NCBI RefSeq assembly: GCF_000003605.2
Contig: NW_003156735.1
Span: 144,123 to 167,252, forward strand
Length of the DNA stretch: 23,130 nucleotides
Direction of reading: 5' to 3'
Source of the DNA: Saccoglossus kowalevskii
Taxonomy: Eukaryota > Hemichordata > Enteropneusta > Harrimaniidae
The translations under genes and the position numbers were made by a program. A model generated the notes under the pieces. That model was given only the letters and a program-made list of their open reading frames with translations, was not told the origin of the DNA and ran no database searches. Shown here one piece after another: positions 10,388-19,821 of the stretch (within the stretch, counting starts at the first letter, position 1; each line of letters starts with the position of its first letter).

Positions 10388-13300
10388 AAGAAAATTCAGT
10401 GTGATACAATAGGCTTATAAACACGTTTTTGTTTTTGTTTTGCACCTGGCTACATTGTCAGGATAACAATCGTCACTGCTAGTCATGCATAATTTGGTTC
10501 TCATATGGCATTACATCGCGCATGAGATACAATGTTTGTTTATGCTGAAATTCGAATGGGCGGCCTGACAACCGTGGTGTTTTATATTTATCGCGTCGAT
10601 TGGACATACAGTAATACGATTTCAGAACTGCTATTCAGTTGTTGTTTTTTCATTACAGAAAACAATAATGTATAATTTCCATTCCAATATCACTTTAACC
10701 ATATTTTTTAATAACTACATAGTTTGCCTAGTAGAAATGTGTGTATTACGTCAACAGTAGAGTCGAATGAATAACCATGGAAACTGAACTATTTCTTTCA
10801 ATTAGTCTATTACCATTATTTTTTTCTCTGTTCAGAATGTACGCAATCACATATAATTTTATAAACATGCATTGTCGAAACAAACTCCATATATCACTGC
10901 CTTCAATGAGTATAACACCGACTAACTCACATTTAAGAAAAACACGTCGGTTTACTAAATATTGTATCGCCTAGCACATTCGTAATCAACTTTACCACAT
11001 TCGATTTTCTTGATAAAACATGTATCATTGTCGATTTCGTTAACCTGTTTATATGTAAAGGTACCGCTACACAATTGTTTTGATGCGAGTATGAATAAGA
11101 GCTTAGGAAGGAAGTTATTTCCCAGGCACTTTCTCTAATTCCTATATCGGTTATCCGATTTAATAATGCGAGTGACACACAACGATCTATGTTCGTTATT
11201 TTTGCCCAGAAGTGTCGCGGACTAATTGTGGATCGCCGTGGGAAGCTCCTATTTAGCAACTTCACATCGCCCATGTAAATCGAAGTTGATTCGCAGTGCT
11301 ATTGTAAATTCTGATAATCAGGTCTTCCCACGTAGCAAGTCTCTCTCGTAAAGAACTGTCACGAAGAATAGTGCTGTTAGAACGTAGTTGTTCATGTCAT
11401 TTATTCATCAGTCATATTTAGAATATATTGGTGTTTTTACACAGGAGTGTTGGAATTAGGTGACGAAGTGAGTACTTACTAATTGGGGAATTATTACTTA
11501 ACTGCCGTACAACCCACAACACATGCCATTAAACACAACCAGTGAACATCTTTAAATACTACATTTTGGGGTTGAATTAAAATCGAATAACAAAGGAAGA
11601 TCAAGAGGCGAATATTCAGTAATTGTCCCGAATGCTCGACTTGTCATTTTCACAGTGTAATAAACTCATCATTGTATAAAGAAACGTTGGATGTCGGTGG
11701 ATCGGCGCAAGATGTATAATGTAGTAACATTCAGGAAAATCTGATTTCTTTTCTCGAACTTCGAGATTCTTGATAAGGGAGCTAAATTATTCATACTATT
11801 TTCGTAACTGATTTTGAAAGTTCCTTTCAAGCATACTCATTTATTTGAACTCACTGTTATCAAATCCAATGTCTTTTCTGGATGACGACTTCAGTTTGTA
11901 GATATTCTATCACCGTATCCAAGACGACAATGATTTGTGTACCTTTTCAAAGACACTGATGCTGATAATATTTGTTTCCAATTCGTATTTATGACAACTA
12001 CAAAATTGAGCATAAGAGTATCAGTTATACGCTGCTAATTCATCTTATGTCGTCAAAGATAATTAGTGTTTATTTAACACATATTGACTTATATATCAAA
12101 TATATAGTCACTGTACAATGTATTTGAGGTCATATTACAAGCATTACATTACCATTAAGCGTGAGATTGAGCCAAGTAGCTTGTGACATACAGTAACCCT
12201 GTGCCCGTCATATGCTCTCGGAAAGAATATACCTAGGTGCATAAACCGAACCCGACAAACATTTAAAACTTTACGAATATACTTTACTTTGTGAAAATAT
12301 TAAATATCTCATACGACATACGTTTCTGTATCAACTATTTCCCATCACAGAACATTTTTAAGCTGTTCGTCGAGCTTGACGACGCCAGGAAACTGGATAC
12401 GCAGCAGAGTAATTTATAGTCCAACGTCATGCCACTTACGAAGGCACCTGGTTTCTGCGAATAGCAATGGTCAAGCTTCCGAAACAAACACACACTATAA
12501 AAACACATTTATTTGCTTATTCAAAGGTTAGAATGACAGAAATAGGTATGAAAGAAAAGTGACCTTCCGACGTCGTAATTAGTTAAGAACAAATTCATTC
12601 AGTGTCGTCTCAGTACCTATTTTCTTTTAACTGTTATGCAAACTTCTTTATTTTGTCACATGTTCGCTAGCTGATTTAAATCAAAACGTAAGTGAAATCA
12701 AGATTGGATTTCTTTGTATTCTTTCCGTAGGCCAAGGTCTAGCCAGATATACGTCATGCTAATAAGAAGGAAAATTGCAAGGTGAGATAAACACTTTACC
12801 AGGAGTGTTCTATTTCAAATCACAAAAAAGCATTGACCACACACAGTTGTTATGCGTGAGACAACAGAATATATTTTAGTTTAAACGTGTGTATAACTGA
12901 ATATCCGGGCCGATCAAATCGTGGAATTAAAAAAATGTAGATAAATACAGTTGACCTCCATCATTTGGTAATTAAAGGTAATAACCCGTATGTAACCTGT
13001 AAACTACTTAAATAAGGCCAATTATTAAATTTCGTTTGATTTTGTAATGTTGCTAGCCAACAATTAAAATTGTCTGAACACATCATTAGTCAACATATTT
13101 TTGATAAGTTACTATAAAAGTGCCACTTTGTATCTAGCTAATAACTTCACAATTGTTTATTAAAAACTGGTTTCAATTGTATTCTGGTATTCCATTCTCT
13201 GTGAGGGTTGTCTTCAAAATACATAGATATTTGGATAGAGAAATAAAAACATATTTTTATTTCAGACAGAGAATTGTGGGTTAATTTATCAATGGATAAT

Positions 13301-15022
13301 TATTGCGGCAAAATTATAGATCATCTCCGTTAGCATTATGCTTTGCTTCATTCGTTATTTTCACGTTAAAATGTTCCTTAGCTCCTCATGTGGCAGTATC
13401 ACTGTAGACTCGTTATTCAGCACTTCGATCAGGTAGCGTGAAAGATCGTATTGTCACAATAATGAAATTAATCGAATAATGAGTTTAAGGAAATTCATTA
13501 CTATAGTGCATAAGAGCTAATATAATAAATGACGAGAATCCAGTGAAGGAATTATTGCTATTGATACTGTCTCTTCCGTAATGCAAGCTGGTATTAGTAT
13601 GGATGGTTCATCATTAGCGCCAGTGTGCCAAGACGCGGTGTTTCGAATCAGCAGTTAATCTTACTCCACATTAATTGTCACCTTAATTTGAGTGCTACGT
13701 ATCGTTTCTATATATGACATCAATTACGCGCGAACACAATATTTGAAATTAGATATCAGACACGAGTTAACTCTTATCCGTATGGTGGAGAACAATATTT
13801 AGAATATAAAGAAACGAATTATATATCAGAATGAGCTTGCTTCTTTAATGACGCCGTCAGAGTCAACAATTAACTCAAAATTACTATTTTTTGTAAATAA
13901 TATTAAAAATAAAATGCGTTACGTCATTTCTATCCATATATACCGATATAATATTACTATAATATAAGGTACTATTGGCTCCAATCATCACATTACAGTA
14001 GATTCGTAAAAAATAATCTTCGAACCGACTTCCTGTTCAAAATGACCGTGTATCAAAAACATTTTTTTTAATGATGAATTCTTACATCTGAGAAATCTAA
14101 TATGGCGCCAAATCATTATACATACAAATTAGGCATTCATTATTTCACCATACACATATACGTTTTTTTGTTTTTTTTAATACTACATTGAGTGAATACA
14201 TTGGCATGATAATTTGGAAACAAATATTCACAATATCTCCCTCGCCAGTTAAAACGGCGGTTGTCGTCGCGTCGCACCGCAACCTGTTCGATATGGGACC
14301 CAAGCGGTTTGTACAACGCGTGTAAAATACATTTTAGTCGTTTTCACAAAATTGAAATCTACGTGTTAAACGTTTAGCGCAAAGGCACAAAGGCACATAA
14401 CACTGTTATGTCTGGGGTCGTCCGAGTGAATCGATCAGATCCAAGTTCAGACCCAAGTTTTTTTCCGGAGTTTATTCATTGGATTGTGATATGATTTGAA
14501 ATTTGACATTACCGTTTGACCAAACGTTAGTTCAATGCGCTCAATGTTTCATTTCAAAAGTGGTTGTTTCAATTTTGTTCTCGAATGCACTGCATAATTT
14601 TCAAAACTGTACATACACAATGATAGTATAATTTGGCTATGAAAGGTGATACCAGAATCTCTATATAATTTAGTATTGAAAACGTTTTACAAAATGTTAG
14701 TCTGTTTATGTGAGAGTTGTGACCGCTTTATTATTATAATAGGTGTCTGACAAATCTGTACTGGGTGCAAGATTATGTTTAGCCATTTGTTCAGTTTGAA
14801 CTTCACAGCGAATACGAGAGTTCGACACTACGCATCTCTTAGAGTATAGCATTATTTCCAGTAAAACTTTCAAGCTATGTTGGTGTCTTGTTTAACTTCC
14901 GGGATTGTTGGTAGCATGTTTTGTTTACTTGTAGCAATGTGTCGGACAGGGTGATAATCACGTAATTAGAGTTACTCAAGTATTTAACACTCTTGGCATC
15001 ATTATCTGGGAAGAAAAGAAAT
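10388..15022. other. Long gene-less intergenic stretch
   Basis: No exon pair, RNA gene or mobile element is recognisable. The longest open frames (about 113 codons on the minus strand at 10933-11274, 65-70 codons elsewhere) have no domain, no signal peptide and no splice context that stands out. The base composition is uniformly A+T-rich. Confidence 0.5.
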
Positions 15023-15104
15023 TTACAACAAGATCAGAACGCATCAGCTACGTAGTGAGAAAATTACAACAAGACCAGAACGCATCAGCTACGTAGTGAG
15101 AAAA
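15023..15104. repeat. 41-bp tandem duplication, 40/41 identical
   Basis: Two adjacent 41-bp units beginning TTACAACAAGA differ at one position (T in the first, C in the second, 12 bases in). The unit is unrelated in sequence to the 40-bp duplication at 6739. Confidence 0.95.
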
Positions 15105-15736
15105 TTACATCTAATTGACTCTAACTCCGGGAGCAATTTAAATTTGAAACTCTTCCGTCAACTGATGAATCAAAACGTAAATAATACCATATTAAAACAT
15201 AGTGTCTTAAATTGCTTTTCAATACGTTCGCTGCTTTTAGTTAAATTACAGAAATTTAACTGTGCGTAGTCTGTCTTAATACATAAGTCATATAACTTGC
15301 GTACATCCCCGCATCCCAGGCCTCGCCTCGTTATCACGCAACTATAAGCCACGCCTTGTGCTCTATTTCCAAAAGTATCAAAACACAATAATAACTACAA
15401 CGTGACCTCATCCATAGTACATCTTTATTATTTAATATAAAGTTGATTTTAATGGAGCTGTGGGTTCAATAATATTGAACCATAAATATATGGCACGCAA
15501 ATCCTTTTATACCGCAAAATACGGTTCAACGATTGTATCGATGTATGCATATAGCAATGAATACATGTATATTTAACAATAATTTCTGTCAAAATTATTT
15601 CAAAATGATCGAACAGCATAAGTATTTCAAAAATAATTTCTTAACTGAGATATTATGTACAAGCTAGTTTTTCATTCTTCTTCTTTGTATAAGGACTTAT
15701 GCCCTCGACATGTACAGGGCAACATATTCTACGTGA
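15105..15736. other. Non-coding sequence with a 19-bp palindrome
   Basis: No gene is supported here. GGTTCAATA-A-TATTGAACC at 15463-15481 is a perfect palindrome with 9-bp arms around a single central base. One of this length is not rare by chance in 23 kb of A+T-rich DNA. Confidence 0.5.
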
Positions 15737-15756
15737 CCCCCCCCCCCCCCTCCCCC
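15737..15756. repeat. C14 tract plus C5
   Basis: Fourteen consecutive C are followed by T and five C. It is a striking local strand asymmetry in A+T-rich DNA, lying about 320 bp left of the recognisable start of the retrotransposon. Confidence 0.95.
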
Positions 15757-16060
15757 GCCTAGTTCCTCTCTCTCCGCTGTCAAGTGTGTGGTTCGTTAGG
15801 TTGCCGTTACAGAGTAGCTCTGTTGATGGTAGTTGTCGGCGCTACAGACGAAACAATTAATCTTATCATGTGTGAGACATCGCAATTCAATGCCATTGTT
15901 ATATGAGGGATTCTTTTTTTTCTCACATCACAGAAAAGACTCTTATTAAAAATTAAAAATAAAAAGCTTGACATGTTAGAAGGAAGTAGATAGTAGACGC
16001 AAGGCGGATTATTGGATGTATTATTCCGCATTACAAAACTTACTTTCTGTCGTCAGCTGA
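15757..16060. other. Unassigned sequence left of the retrotransposon
   Basis: No endonuclease similarity can be read upstream of about 16061 in any frame, so the element appears 5'-truncated here. The exact junction cannot be placed because no convincing target-site duplication was found. The interval has no other recognisable feature. Confidence 0.4.
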
Positions 16061-16366
16061 ATATTAATTAACGCACTCTCAAAATCCTATGTGAACAAAT
16101 TTGGTAGAAAACTCTCCCAAATGTGTATTGAATGTAATCTTGTAATTGTAAATGGAAGGACAGTTGGGGACTCGGCAGGTAAATACACTTATTATTTACC
16201 CAATGGATGCAGTACAATTGATTTTGGGGTCATTTCTAAATCAATTTATTTATAATTATGTACAATATTTCAAAGTTGATAGATTAACCCACATTTCGGA
16301 TCACTGTCCCATTATCCTATCTTTATGCTTAAATCCAGATCTCCCAAATAATTCTCAAAGAAATCA
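16061..16366 (+). pseudogene. C-terminal part of LINE apurinic-type endonuclease domain, frameshifted
   Basis: In one frame, about 16088-16225 encodes YVNKFGRKLSQMCIECNLVI, then an N-G-R-T stretch and a KYTYYLPNG-STIDFGV block. These are the usual sequence before the last catalytic motif of LINE APE-type endonucleases. After a frameshift, 16226-16366 continues with a FKVDRLTHISDHCPI stretch, where Ser-Asp-His (16296-16304) is the conserved terminal catalytic triplet. The N-terminal half, with the metal-binding Asn and Glu, is missing. The domain would nick target DNA to prime reverse transcription; here it cannot be made. Confidence 0.85.
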
Positions 16367-16906
16367 TTAATAATAGATTGGATCCCTCACCAACTAAATA
16401 TATTTGGGACAGTGACTCAAAAAATAATTTTTTATCTGCTTTAGAGCTAGCAAAATGTAATGAAATCAAAACATTTATGTCGGCAAACCATGGGAACTCT
16501 GACAAAATGGTATCAGATTTCTCTTCACTTCTATGTCAATTGGCAGAAAAAAGCCTTAAAAAATCCACTTCAAAAGAATAATAAAAAATAAAATAAATAA
16601 AAAAACACACAAACAAAGATGGTTTGATAAAGATTGCCATTTATTACGTAATGAACTTAAAATGCATACTAAATTAATTCAGAGATTTCCTAATGACCCT
16701 ATTGTTAGAGGTAAATTCTTCAAAACACGTAAACAATTTTAAAAAACCTCAAATACAAAAAAACAAAACAATTTAAAGTACACCAGCTTAATGAAATTGA
16801 GAGTCTTCAAGGTAACAATTCATCATTCTGGAAAAAAATAAGTGAACTCAACAATGACGCGAATACACGAAAGTCAGAGACTGATTGCATAGCACCAGAT
16901 AAATGG
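16345..16906 (+). pseudogene. LINE linker between endonuclease and reverse transcriptase, broken
   Basis: This segment reads in three frames in turn. About 16378-16581 carries a hydrophilic region with a YIWDSDSKNNFLSAL block. About 16600-16742 carries RWFDKDCHLLRNEL, a W-[FW]-[DN]-x-[DE]-C pattern typical of the LINE linker just before the RT domain. About 16742-16906 runs into the N-terminal RT extension (SSFWKKISEL). The changes of frame between them look like small indels in A-rich runs. Confidence 0.7.
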
Positions 16907-17416
16907 TTGACACACTTCAAAGATCTATTAAATTCTAAAGCAGGTAAAAATACAGAAGAAGAAGACGATATTATATCAGATCTTAGAAATAGGGAAATTA
17001 AGGGACTTGATGCTAGTAAAACTGATTTGGATGGACCAATACAGGAAAATGAAATTACACAAGCCATCAGATTATTGAAAAACAACAAATCAACTGCAGA
17101 AGACCAAATCTGTAATGGGATGGTAAAATGCGGTGAACATTACCTCATCAAACCTATTAAAAAAATATTTAACTATATTTACAATGCAAATATCTTCCCA
17201 CATGCATGGAGTACAAGTTTAATAATTCCCATACATAAATCTAAATTAAATCCCTCAAACTACAGGCGAATAGCAATCTCCAGTTGCCTTGGCAAACTAT
17301 TAACAAGTATCCTTAGTACAAGGCTAACCACTTTTATTGAGAAAAATAACATTTTGTCTCACCAACAGTTTGGTTTCAGAAAAGGTCGTCGTACAACCGA
17401 CACCTATTTATATTGA
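16907..17416 (+). pseudogene. LINE reverse transcriptase, N-terminal motifs
   Basis: The frame carries the N-terminal RT blocks in order: ENEITQAIRLLKNNKSTAED, then WSTSLIIPIHKS, NYRRIAISSCLGKLLTSIL and QQFGFRKGRRTTD. The IIPIHK, NYRRI and FGFRKGR blocks correspond to the conserved early motifs of non-LTR reverse transcriptases. The frame fails at 17414-17416; the palm continues in the next frame, whose sequence resumes at about 17410. Confidence 0.9.
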
Positions 17417-18144
17417 AAACTATTATTGAAAAACACACCAACAACAATCAGCATGAAAATACAGTGAATGAAAAAAAGAAGCTAAAGCAAACAAACAAAA
17501 TTTATGCCTGTTTTGTAGACCTGAAAAAGGCTTTTGATAGTGTTTGGCACGATGGTCTATTCTGGAAACTATTAAACAATGGGGTGACAGGTAAAATGTA
17601 TCAAATTATTAAAAGTATGTATAGTAATATAAAATATAAAATAGAAATGAAAGATGGACTAACCAATCAATTTAATTCAACACTGGGTGTTAAGCAAGGG
17701 TGTAATCTGAGCCCTTCACTCTTCAACATTTTTATTAATGACATAACAAATACCCTGGACCATGAATCATGTGATCCACCAAATTTAAATAACACACCAA
17801 TCAGCTGTCTAATGTATGCAGATGATATAGTTATTCTTTCTAAATCCAAAAGTGGCCCTCAGAATGCCCTTGATAATGTCTCAAAATACACACAGAAATG
17901 GAAACTCGCTGTGAACACAGAAAAAACAAAAATTATGGTTTTTAATAAAAATAATAAACTCTATGACAGTGATTTATTCTTTTTTGATGGGAATGAGATT
18001 AACATCGTGAGAAATTATAATTATTTAGGTATTGTTCTCAGCCCTAATGGAAAATTTAAAGCGGCTATGAAACATCTGAAATACAAAGGAATGAAAGCAT
18101 TATTGTCTTTGAAAGCCAAATTAGGTCATAATGAAAGCCTCTAG
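17413..18144 (+). pseudogene. LINE reverse transcriptase, palm domain with catalytic motifs
   Basis: This longest intact block of the element would copy element RNA into DNA at the nicked target. Motif A is FVDLKKAFD (17512-17538), with the catalytic Asp at 17518-17520. Motif B is GVKQGCNLSPSLFNIFI (from 17686). Motif C is YADD (17815-17826), with both catalytic Asp codons intact. A motif-D-like EKTKIMVF and a NYNYLGIVLS block follow. The block ends at an in-frame TAG (18142-18144), after which the same frame continues with related sequence. All catalytic residues survive, but the copy is silenced by the surrounding breaks. Confidence 0.93.
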
Positions 18145-19044
18145 ATCTGTCCCTCATTATTCTTATCATTGTTTGATAAACTAATAAGACCAATTCTTAT
18201 ATATGGATGTGAAGTATGGGCTGAAGAAAGTTCATTCAACTCTACTATAGAAGATGTACACCTCAGCTTTTGTCGCTTCATCCTAGGCGTTTCAAAAAAC
18301 ACTCCGAAATTGGGAATTTATAGTGAGTTGGGTAGATATCCTATCGATTCGTTCATTAAAAAACAGTTAATCAAATATACAAACCACCTAAACAAAATTC
18401 AAAACCCCATCATTAAGGAAGCCTTCCTACTTAACAAGACTGTAAAAAGTAAGTGGCACAATGAACTTAACTCAGTACTGAAATCTACAAATACAACACT
18501 ATCAGATATTGACAATAATGAGCTAAAATCGTCACAAATGTCACGGATATATGATAAAATAAAAAATGTATTTATAAAGCATTGGATTAACTCAATTAAT
18601 GATGATAACAGACAAAACACTAATACAAAAAACAAACTGAGGACTTACAAAAAATTTAAAACAAACTTCATTTTGGAAAACTACTTAATTAAGCTATAAA
18701 ATAAAGAACTGAAAAGTACCCTAACTAAATTCAGACTGAGCAATCACAGTTTAGAAATTGAAAAAGAAAGACACAACAGAATCAAAAGTAGCGACAGAAT
18801 CTGCAAATTGTGTAATAAAAATGATATTGAAGATGAACATCACTTCCTCATAATATGCCCAGTATATAGTAAAGAGAGGGTCGTTTTATACAATGAAGCT
18901 GAAAAGATTATTCCTGACTTTACTAATCTCACACCTGAAAATAAATTCATAAAAATAATGTCAAATAATAACTTAGCAATTCCTCTGGCACAATATTTGA
19001 AATACAGCTTTGCTATTAGACAGCAGCAACTACTTAGTCATTGA
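18145..19044 (+). pseudogene. LINE thumb and C-terminal region with CCHC-like knuckle
   Basis: The frame is the same as the palm block but is interrupted by TAG at 18142 and TAA at 18697. The first part has the block LIRPILIYGCEVWAEE, usual just after the RT palm in non-LTR elements. Near the end is Cys-x2-Cys-x9-His-x4-Cys (18802-18858) in the context ICKLCNKNDIEDEHHFLIIC, a zinc-knuckle-like nucleic-acid binding motif. The frame ends at a natural-looking TGA, 19042-19044. Confidence 0.85.
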
Positions 19045-19294
19045 CTTTTTTCTTTTTTGTTTACACCTATTCATTGATTTTTTGTTTTTATATTCAGTTT
19101 ATAGTTTTTTGTTGGTGTTCATTTTACTTTATTATATATTTCCGTTACTAACTTCAATTTGGTTGTCTTTAAACTATTAGCCACTGTAATTTGATTAATT
19201 TGATTAATTTGTATCTGTAATTTTGTTGTTGTAACCTTTAACCTTCTTCAGTAGGTTGTTATGAGTTAATAAATTGTTGTTGTTGTTGTAATAG
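19045..19294 (+). other. LINE 3' UTR with AATAAA and TTG-repeat tail
   Basis: After the last stop comes T-rich sequence with a short tandem TTTGATTAAT motif near 19190-19212. AATAAA (19268-19273) is followed at once by five TTG units (19274-19288). Several LINE clades end in short tandem repeats instead of poly(A), with the repeat acting in 3' priming. That the tail marks the element end is inference from position. Confidence 0.7.
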
Positions 19295-19329
19295 AAATGA
19301 CACAAAAGACTGATATGCGAGAAAAGCGT

Positions 19330-19340
19330 GGGGGGGGGGG
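19330..19340. repeat. G11 tract
   Basis: Eleven consecutive G lie about 35 bp right of the LINE tail, in a locally G+C-richer patch (about 19320-19560). It mirrors the C14 tract on the other side of the element. Confidence 0.95.
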
Positions 19341-19378
19341 TCGTGAGCTTCAGCGTGCAAGCGTCTTAGTCAACTATT

Positions 19379-19412
19379 CCATGATATTGGTCGCCTTTGA
19401 CCAACATCATGG
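19379..19412. repeat. Hairpin, 14-bp arms with one mismatch
   Basis: CCATGATATTGGTC (19379-19392), loop GCCTTT, then GACCAACATCATGG (19399-19412) pair at 13 of 14 positions. The arms are not A+T-rich, which makes the match less likely by chance. It may be a fold-back remnant or a structured RNA stem; nothing nearby decides. Confidence 0.8.
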
Positions 19413-19790
19413 CAAGGACGACGTGGTACTTGAGTGAGGGCGCCACCTAAGGGGACTCCGTGTGTAGGCGTCATTAAGGCCTATGTCCCGCGGCGAGTCA
19501 TAACTTCCAACTCATCTCGGGACAAGTGCGACGTGTTGTCCAAACAGAGTATGGATTCCCTTTGTGACACCCCCCCTAGCTGTATTTATTGATAAATAAA
19601 CAAGACATGAAATAAGTACAGAGGGAAAAAAATACAAAATGATGAAGCAAACTTTAATGATGGGAGGGTGGGAGGAAACTTGAACGATGATCACTGTGTG
19701 AAAACAGGAACTGAATGATGCGATGAGAGTAGCCAAGGCCATCACTTTTTACCTCCATGCCAAGGCTAAGGGACGCCGTGGATGCACTAA
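19413..19790. other. Non-coding sequence, part G+C-richer
   Basis: No gene or known repeat is recognised. A 77-codon minus-strand frame (19512-19745) is hydrophobic but lacks splice or promoter context and overlaps C-rich low-complexity sequence near 19568. Confidence 0.4.
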
Positions 19791-19794
19791 TGTG

Positions 19795-19821
19795 ATTGGC
19801 TAAGATGGCAAAATGTAAACA
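19795..19821. promoter_or_regulatory. Promoter-like motif cluster (CCAAT, YY1-like, forkhead-like)
   Basis: Within 27 bp lie ATTGG (inverted CCAAT, 19795-19799), AAGATGGC (YY1-like, 19802-19809) and TGTAAACA (forkhead consensus, 19814-19821). A second AAGATGG follows at once. CCAAT plus YY1 sites occur together in TATA-less promoters. No downstream exon was found to back it. Confidence 0.25.

Larger units (their letters stand above)
16061..19294 (+). mobile_element. Inactive 5'-truncated non-LTR retrotransposon (APE-type LINE)
   Basis: A single LINE copy lies on the + strand: end of the endonuclease domain, connecting region, complete set of reverse-transcriptase motifs, C-terminal CCHC-like knuckle, 3' UTR with AATAAA, and a TTG-repeat tail. 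The 5' truncation inside the endonuclease fits incomplete target-primed reverse transcription. The reading frame moves at least five times (near 16230-16260, 16345-16378, 16580-16600, 16740 and 17405) and has two in-frame stops (18142-18144, 18697-18699), so the copy is dead and fairly old. No RNase H domain is visible. I cannot assign the clade without a phylogeny. LINE copies of this kind are widespread in invertebrate genomes. Confidence 0.9.

Noticed and set aside
11750-11775. Heat-shock-element-like TTC/GAA alternation
   Set aside because: The spacing of the third unit is wrong (1 nt where 2 is needed), so it does not form a proper element.
13241-13262. 9-bp-arm inverted repeat AAATAAAAA / TTTTTATTT
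   Set aside because: Pure A+T arms of this length are expected by chance in this composition.
15929-19311. AAAAGACT at 15934-15941 and 19304-19311 as a LINE target-site duplication
   Set aside because: The 8-bp match is short. The left copy lies about 120 bp before the first recognisable LINE coding sequence, and extending the match needs a 2-nt gap.
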